Assembly (NCBI RefSeq): GCF_018531465.1
Contig: NZ_JAHDTF010000032.1
Coordinates: forward strand, 62,001-126,000
DNA from: Sphaerisporangium fuscum
Lineage (GTDB): Bacteria > Actinomycetota > Actinomycetes > Streptosporangiales > Streptosporangiaceae
Length of the DNA: 64,000 nt
Reading direction: 5' to 3'
Below the pieces are notes generated by a model. It did no database searches. It was given only the letters and a program-made list of their open reading frames with translations, and had not been told where the DNA came from. This document shows positions 60,099 to 64,000 of the stretch, in pieces (within the stretch, counting starts at the first letter, position 1; each line of letters opens with the position of its first letter). The position numbers and the translations under genes are program-made.

Positions 60099-60560
60099 CC
60101 GGCCGGAACTGTCGCTGCCTCCGCACCCTCGTCAAGAAGACCAACCGGCTGCGAGCGAGCCACGAGTTCCAGGCCAGGTGGATCCGTCACTGGCGTGGTG
60201 GGCCGACCGATATGACCCCCGGTCTTCGGACCGGGGCCTTCCGGCGCGTCAGGCGATTACTCGCCCGCAGACTCGACGCTCGTGCCGATGGACGCGGTAC
60301 GGACCGATTGATCGTCCAACTGGATTCGTAGACGGCTCGCGTAGCCATCGCTGCCGCTGTCGCCCCGTCCGCAAGACGTTGTGTGCCAGGCACGGGCTCG
60401 TCACCGCCGACCCGGTGATGGCGGGCGAGACCAGTTCGTCCCACCCGCCCGCACGACGGCGCGCCCTCGCCGGGACGATGCGAGCCGGGTGAGTGGCTTC
60501 GTCGGCGAGGGCGCGCCGCGGTCGGGCACCGGTGATATCGCGGAAGGGGAGGTCGGCCGG
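60099..60560. other. 462-bp gap between methyltransferase and lectin genes
   Basis: No frame here has a start, ribosome site and recognisable domain. Long frames on both strands are Arg/Pro-rich shadows. The only clear structure is the long hairpin at 60457-60518. Possible decayed gene, not assigned. Confidence 0.6.
60457..60518. terminator. Long inverted repeat, probable bidirectional terminator
   Basis: Perfect 16-bp arms CGGCGCGCCCTCGCCG (60457-60472) and CGGCGAGGGCGCGCCG (60503-60518), separated by 30 bases that can pair further through ACGA/TCGT. It lies between the convergent methyltransferase and lectin genes. Confidence 0.8.
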
Positions 60561-61352
60561 CTACCAGTTGATGCGCTGACTCGGCCCTCCGGTGCAGGGG
60601 GCCGATATGACGGGGGTTCCGTTGGCGTAGCTGCTCACGTCCACACACGCTCCGCTTGAGCTGACGGTTTCGCCGCCGAAATAGCGAAATTCGCTCGCGA
60701 AGTTGCACGAGATGAGGAAAAGGTGACCGTCGTCTCCGAGACACTTTCCACTGGCGACATTGCGGATGGCGCCGCCCAGGTCCCACCGGAACCGCTGGCT
60801 CGGCTGGCCAGCGCAATCCGACAGGATGACCGGTGTGTAGTCCGCATAGGAGGACAAGTCCCAGCACTTGTCTCCGGCGACATGGCGGAAGTTCCAGCTG
60901 AACTGCTGGCTGGGCTGCCCCAGGCAGTCGACGAGAATCAATTGCGTTCCTGCGGCGTAGCTACGAACATCGAGACAGCGGCCACCGGTGGCGCTGCGGA
61001 GCACGCCATCCCACCACTCCCAGCGTTGGCTGGCCCGGCCGTGGCAATCCCACAAGACCGCCGGTGTGCCTGCGGCGTAGCTACTGACGTCGAGGCACCG
61101 GTTGCCGGCGATCGACCTGATCGTGCCGTCGGTCCCGCGACGGAACTGCTGGCTGTCCCGGCCGTGACAGTCCCACAGAATGACGGGCGTCCCGTTCGCG
61201 TAGGAGCTCACATCCAGGCATCGGCCGCCGGCCACGCTGTAGATCGCTTTGGGCGAGATCACCGCCGCCTGAGCGGAAGAGACGGGCACTGTCACCGAGA
61301 GAAGAGCAGCAACAGCCACCACAAGTCGCAGAAGGCGGATTTTCCACCTCAT
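60561..61352 (-). CDS. Secreted ricin-type beta-trefoil lectin-domain protein
   Basis: 263 residues: signal peptide (MRWKIRLLRLVVAVAALLSV, cleavage near AQAA at 30), then two beta-trefoil units built from repeats of about 42 residues with GRCLDVSSYANGTPVILWDC and QxW-like motifs (SQQFRR, SQRWEWW, SQQFSW, SQRFRWD, SQRINW). No catalytic domain is attached, so it is a stand-alone carbohydrate-binding protein. ATG at 61352. The target glycan is unknown. Confidence 0.92.
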   Translation of the reverse strand: MRWKIRLLRLVVAVAALLSVTVPVSSAQAAVISPKAIYSVAGGRCLDVSSYANGTPVILWDCHGRDSQQFRRGTDGTIRSIAGNRCLDVSSYAAGTPAVLWDCHGRASQRWEWWDGVLRSATGGRCLDVRSYAAGTQLILVDCLGQPSQQFSWNFRHVAGDKCWDLSSYADYTPVILSDCAGQPSQRFRWDLGGAIRNVASGKCLGDDGHLFLISCNFASEFRYFGGETVSSSGACVDVSSYANGTPVISAPCTGGPSQRINW

Positions 61353-61463
61353 CGCTCCCCCTTTCCTGATAGACGTAACTGTTGTCGAAATACAGGCGAT
61401 ATGGGCATCTGGTGCCCCGCGGCCTTCCGAGTGGCGCCCACGAGCCTCCTGTCGCCGCGTGGG

Positions 61464-62018
61464 TCAGGGCCGGTGGAAGACGAGGACGGTGATGTTCTCC
61501 TGGCCGCCGTTGTCGTCCCGCTTGGGGTCGTTGACCTGGAACCGGAGGCGCCCGTTCGACGAGCCCCGGTAGATGTAGCAGGGGCTGTTGGACCCGACGG
61601 GCCGCCACGCGGTGGTGCTGACCTCGCCGTCGTCGAGCCGGATCGGCCGGTTCGTGACCTGTGAGAACGCCTTCACCATCAGCACGTACGGTGCGAGCGT
61701 CGGCGCCGGCCAGCCGGGCCCGGCGATCCGGCCCTCGTCGCCGTCCGGGTCCTTTTGGGTGCCCCACCAGTCGATGCGCAGGATGGAGAAGTCGTCGGTG
61801 CGCGCGGAGAAGACGTCGCCGGGGACGAGCGTGCCGACGCTCACTCCCCGCGGGTCCTCCCCGTCCAGAGTGGCGCGCAGGACGCGGTCCGGGGCGTCCC
61901 CGCCGTCGCAGTGATGGAACGGGGTACGGACGGTCGCGCTCGCCGGCACCGTGGCGAACCCTGCCGCCAGGGGCAGCCCGAGGGCTAGCGCGGCGGCGAG
62001 CAGTCGGCGTGCTTTCAT
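61464..62018 (-). CDS. Secreted protein of unknown function
   Basis: 184 residues with a signal peptide (KARRLLAAALALGLPLAAGF, cleavage after ASA near 29) and a mature beta-rich domain containing GDVFSARTDDFSILRIDWWGTQKDP (about 67-91), one paired-cysteine candidate (Cys37, Cys near 147), and RLRFQVNDPKRDDNGGQ. No family recognised. ATG at 62018 has a perfect AAGGAG ribosome site; in-frame codons upstream to 62363 are unlikely to be part of it. Lies 111 bp upstream of the lectin gene on the same strand. Confidence 0.78.
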   Translation of the reverse strand: MKARRLLAAALALGLPLAAGFATVPASATVRTPFHHCDGGDAPDRVLRATLDGEDPRGVSVGTLVPGDVFSARTDDFSILRIDWWGTQKDPDGDEGRIAGPGWPAPTLAPYVLMVKAFSQVTNRPIRLDDGEVSTTAWRPVGSNSPCYIYRGSSNGRLRFQVNDPKRDDNGGQENITVLVFHRP

Positions 62019-62446
62019 GGTGATCTCCTTGTCTGCCTCTGAGAACTGGATAAGGGGGTCGGGGCGGGACTCTGGCACGACCGCACGCCAGAACAGAGTC
62101 CAAGCGAGTCGATCGAGCAGTTGAGCGGTCCTCCAGAACCTGGCCGGAGGCACGTAGGCGAAGTCGAAGCCGTGCGGCGCCGGGTCGAAGATGGTCATCG
62201 CCCGGCCGGGTTTCGAACCGCCTTCCTGGCCAGCACCCGGGGCGGGAGCGGAGTAGAGGGGGCCACGAGCGCGCTCAGAATGAGCAGCCGCATCATGCCT
62301 CAGCCGCCGAGCCGGTACGGCAGGCAGCAGCACGCTCGCCGCCATCATCTTCGTCGTTTTCATGGTCCCCCCTACGGAGTGAGGTGATACGACGATGAGT
62401 GAGAGGCGGGCGAAAAACCTTGAAGAATCCTTGAATGGGAGAACGC
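62019..62446. other. 428-bp region between secreted protein and SARP gene, possible degraded gene
   Basis: On the minus strand an ATG at 62363 begins MKTTKMMAASVLLPAVPARR, and an ATG at 62296 in another frame begins MMRLLILSALVAPSTPL; both look like signal peptides but neither continues into a convincing protein. This may be a frameshifted remnant of a small secreted protein. It must also hold the divergent promoters. No operator found. Confidence 0.4.
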
Positions 62447-64000
62447 GTGGAATTCAGGCTGCTCGGCCGGGTCGGACTGGAGGACGGTGGCCGCGAGGTC
62501 GACACCGGGCACAGCCGGCAGCGCTGCGTTCTCGCCGCGCTGCTGATCGACGCCAGTGAACCGGTGATGACCGCCGAACTGGTGTCCCGCGTGTGGGGCG
62601 GCGACCCGCCCGACTCGGCGCTCAACGTGCTCTACGGCTACGTCACCCGGCTGCGCAAGGTCCTCGCCCCCTCCGGGGTCCGGCTCCTGCGCCGCGGCGG
62701 TGGCTACCTCATCGACGTCGAACCCGACCTCGTCGACGCGCTGCGCTTCAAGCGCCTACAGGCCACCGACCCCGCCGCGGCGCTGGAGGCCTGGCGGGGC
62801 AAGCCGCTACCCGGTATCGAGGGCGAGTGGGCGGATCAGGTCCGCGCCGGTCTGATCACGCTCCACCTGTCGGCGCAGCTCCGGCTCGCCGAGGAGGAGA
62901 CCGCGCAGGGCCGTCACACCGCCGCCGTGGACAGGCTGAGTGGCGTGCTCGCCGAGCATCCGCTGGAAGAGCGGGTCGTGGCGGTGCTGATGACCGCGCT
63001 GTTCCGCGCCGGGAACACGCCGCAGGCCCTGGACTGCTACCTCGCCTTCTGCCGTCGTCTGTCCGACGAGCTCGGCATCGGGCCAGGACCGCGATTACGC
63101 CTGCTCCACCAGCGCATACTCGAAGGTGACAGCGCGCTGGACCGGCAGGAGGCCGCACCCGTTCCGGCCGGCCTGCCGTACGACGTGCCGGGATTCGTCG
63201 GGCGCGCCACGGAGCTGGCGGCGATGAACCGGGTGCTGGGCAGCCGGACGCCGCTGGTGATCTCCGCGGTCGAGGGTATGGCGGGCGTCGGCAAGTCTGC
63301 GCTCGCCGTGCGCTGGGCGCACCGCGTGCGCGAGCGCTTTCCCGACGGCAGCCTCTACGCCGATCTCGGCGGCCACGCACCGACCGGCCCCGCGGACCCC
63401 GCCCGCGTGCTCGGCGACTTCCTCGCCGCACTCGGCACCACGCCCGCCCGTATCCCCGGCGGGCTCGAGGCCCGCTCGGCGCTCTTCCGCGCCCTGCTCG
63501 ACCAGCGCAGGATGCTCATCATCCTCGACAACGCCCGCTCCGAGCAGCAGGTCAGGCCGCTGCTCCCGACGGCGGACAGCTGCGCCACGGTGATCACCAG
63601 CCGCGTGCCGCTCCATGGCCTGGTCGTCCGAGAGCGCGCACAACGCATCGTCATCGGCACGCTCACCCCGGCCGAGGCCGAGTCACTGCTGCGAACCTTC
63701 GTCCCGTACGGCGACGCCGCATCGCTACGAGAGCTGGCGCGGCTGTGCGCCCACCTGCCGGTGGCGCTGTGCGTCGCGGGCGAGAGGGCAGCGCGTGGCG
63801 ACCGCCCGCTCCCTGACCTGGTGGCCGAGCTCCGATCGGCGAGCAACAGGCTGGACCTGCTCGAGGTGGCGGGCGATCCGCTCAGCAGCGTGCGGGCCGT
63901 GTTCTCCTGGTCCTACCGCACGCTGCCAGAGCCGGTGGCCTCGATGTTCCGCCGACTCGGCGCGCACCCCGGTCCCGACATCGAGCCGGGCGCCGCGGCG
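62447..64000 (+). CDS. SARP/AfsR-type transcriptional regulator with NB-ARC domain (runs off right edge)
   Basis: 518 codons visible, frame open at the edge. OmpR-like winged helix at about 1-90 (VEFRLLGRVGLEDGGREV and LNVLYGYVTRLRKVLAP), bacterial transcriptional activation domain at about 95-235 (LEERVVAVLMTALFRAGNTPQALDCY), then an NB-ARC ATPase with Walker A GMAGVGKSALA near 280 and Walker B RMLIILDNARSEQQ near 350. AfsR-type SARPs activate secondary-metabolite genes and often end with TPR repeats, which would lie beyond the window. GTG at 62447 follows GGGAG; an in-frame ATG at 62435 is an alternative. Confidence 0.93.
   Translation, partial: MEFRLLGRVGLEDGGREVDTGHSRQRCVLAALLIDASEPVMTAELVSRVWGGDPPDSALNVLYGYVTRLRKVLAPSGVRLLRRGGGYLIDVEPDLVDALRFKRLQATDPAAALEAWRGKPLPGIEGEWADQVRAGLITLHLSAQLRLAEEETAQGRHTAAVDRLSGVLAEHPLEERVVAVLMTALFRAGNTPQALDCYLAFCRRLSDELGIGPGPRLRLLHQRILEGDSALDRQEAAPVPAGLPYDVPGFVGRATELAAMNRVLGSRTPLVISAVEGMAGVGKSALAVRWAHRVRERFPDGSLYADLGGHAPTGPADPARVLGDFLAALGTTPARIPGGLEARSALFRALLDQRRMLIILDNARSEQQVRPLLPTADSCATVITSRVPLHGLVVRERAQRIVIGTLTPAEAESLLRTFVPYGDAASLRELARLCAHLPVALCVAGERAARGDRPLPDLVAELRSASNRLDLLEVAGDPLSSVRAVFSWSYRTLPEPVASMFRRLGAHPGPDIEPGAAA

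Noticed and set aside
60099..60560. Decayed insertion element between the methyltransferase and lectin genes.
   Set aside because: No transposase motif and no target-site duplication; the 16-bp arms are better explained as a terminator hairpin.
1..64000. CRISPR arrays, tRNA/rRNA genes, phage or integrase genes.
   Set aside because: No repeated spacer pattern, cloverleaf, rRNA signature or recombinase motif was found.

Overview
The window is about 64 kb of very GC-rich DNA with dense, often overlapping genes. Many genes start with GTG, and ATGA/GTGA stop-start overlaps recur. The gene families present are a Scr1-type XRE regulator with a DUF397 partner, a SARP/AfsR-type regulator, a CU044_5270-type protein with its ECF sigma factor, F420-type LLM oxidoreductase, DnaE2 and bacterial expansin. 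Together they point to a filamentous actinomycete, most likely of the Streptosporangiales/Streptomyces type. I cannot name the genus from sequence alone. No rRNA, tRNA, CRISPR array, prophage or insertion sequence was seen; this is chromosomal housekeeping plus accessory metabolism.

Layout. 1-2775: a minus-strand cobalamin/siroheme operon (cbiX, cobT, then a cobA/cysG-type gene running off the left edge). 2933-7030: a tandem-GNAT protein, and an ABC-2 exporter with its winged-helix regulator and a membrane protein. 7160-10809: lactate utilisation lutABC facing a FadR-type regulator, with two near-identical palindromic operators between them. 10889-16978: an LLM oxidoreductase; an ECF sigma factor/CU044_5270 pair; an expansin; a DszB/SsuA-like protein preceded by a cysteine-containing leader peptide; and an ATP-grasp ligase of the MvdD/TgmB type. 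16975-21031: a MacB/FtsX-like ABC pair, an orphan response regulator and a DUF4328-like protein. 21013-24986: dnaE2 and DUF6504 behind a LexA box. 25186-33064: a Ser/Thr kinase, an MFS exporter, an ECF-hydrolase-SRPBCC cassette, DUF3995, Mut7-C and an orphan histidine kinase. 33338-38888: two TetR-controlled loci flanking a Scr1/DUF397/anti-sigma-ATPase group. 38890-42422: an in-frame fusion of a GH1 beta-glucosidase with a LacI regulator, then a quinone oxidoreductase. 42433-47160: small membrane proteins, then a second cobalamin operon (phosphotransferase, cobD, cobQ, DCC protein). 47282-49120: an oxidoreductase and a GNAT protein. 49139-58040: a carbohydrate locus (GH2, two permeases, lipoprotein; divergent LacI; PL8 polysaccharide lyase). 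58205-64000: small accessory genes, a methyltransferase, a ricin-type lectin, a secreted protein and a SARP regulator running off the right edge.

How the parts work together. The two cobalamin loci cover siroheme/precorrin-2 formation and cobalt insertion (left) and late corrinoid assembly (cobQ, cobD; right), with CobT for lower-ligand activation. The 49-58 kb locus reads as a coherent system: a secreted PL8 lyase cuts an acidic polysaccharide, the ABC importer takes up fragments, GH2 hydrolyses them in the cytoplasm, and a LacI protein binding paired TGCAACGATGCA operators represses the importer until inducer appears.

The features most worth a second look are the GH1-LacI fusion, the G26-CCCG-C24 tract at 55466-55519, the sulfur-type leader peptide in front of a lone DszB-like protein that lacks the desulfinase cysteine, the orphan ATP-grasp peptide ligase, and several well-defined tandem operators.
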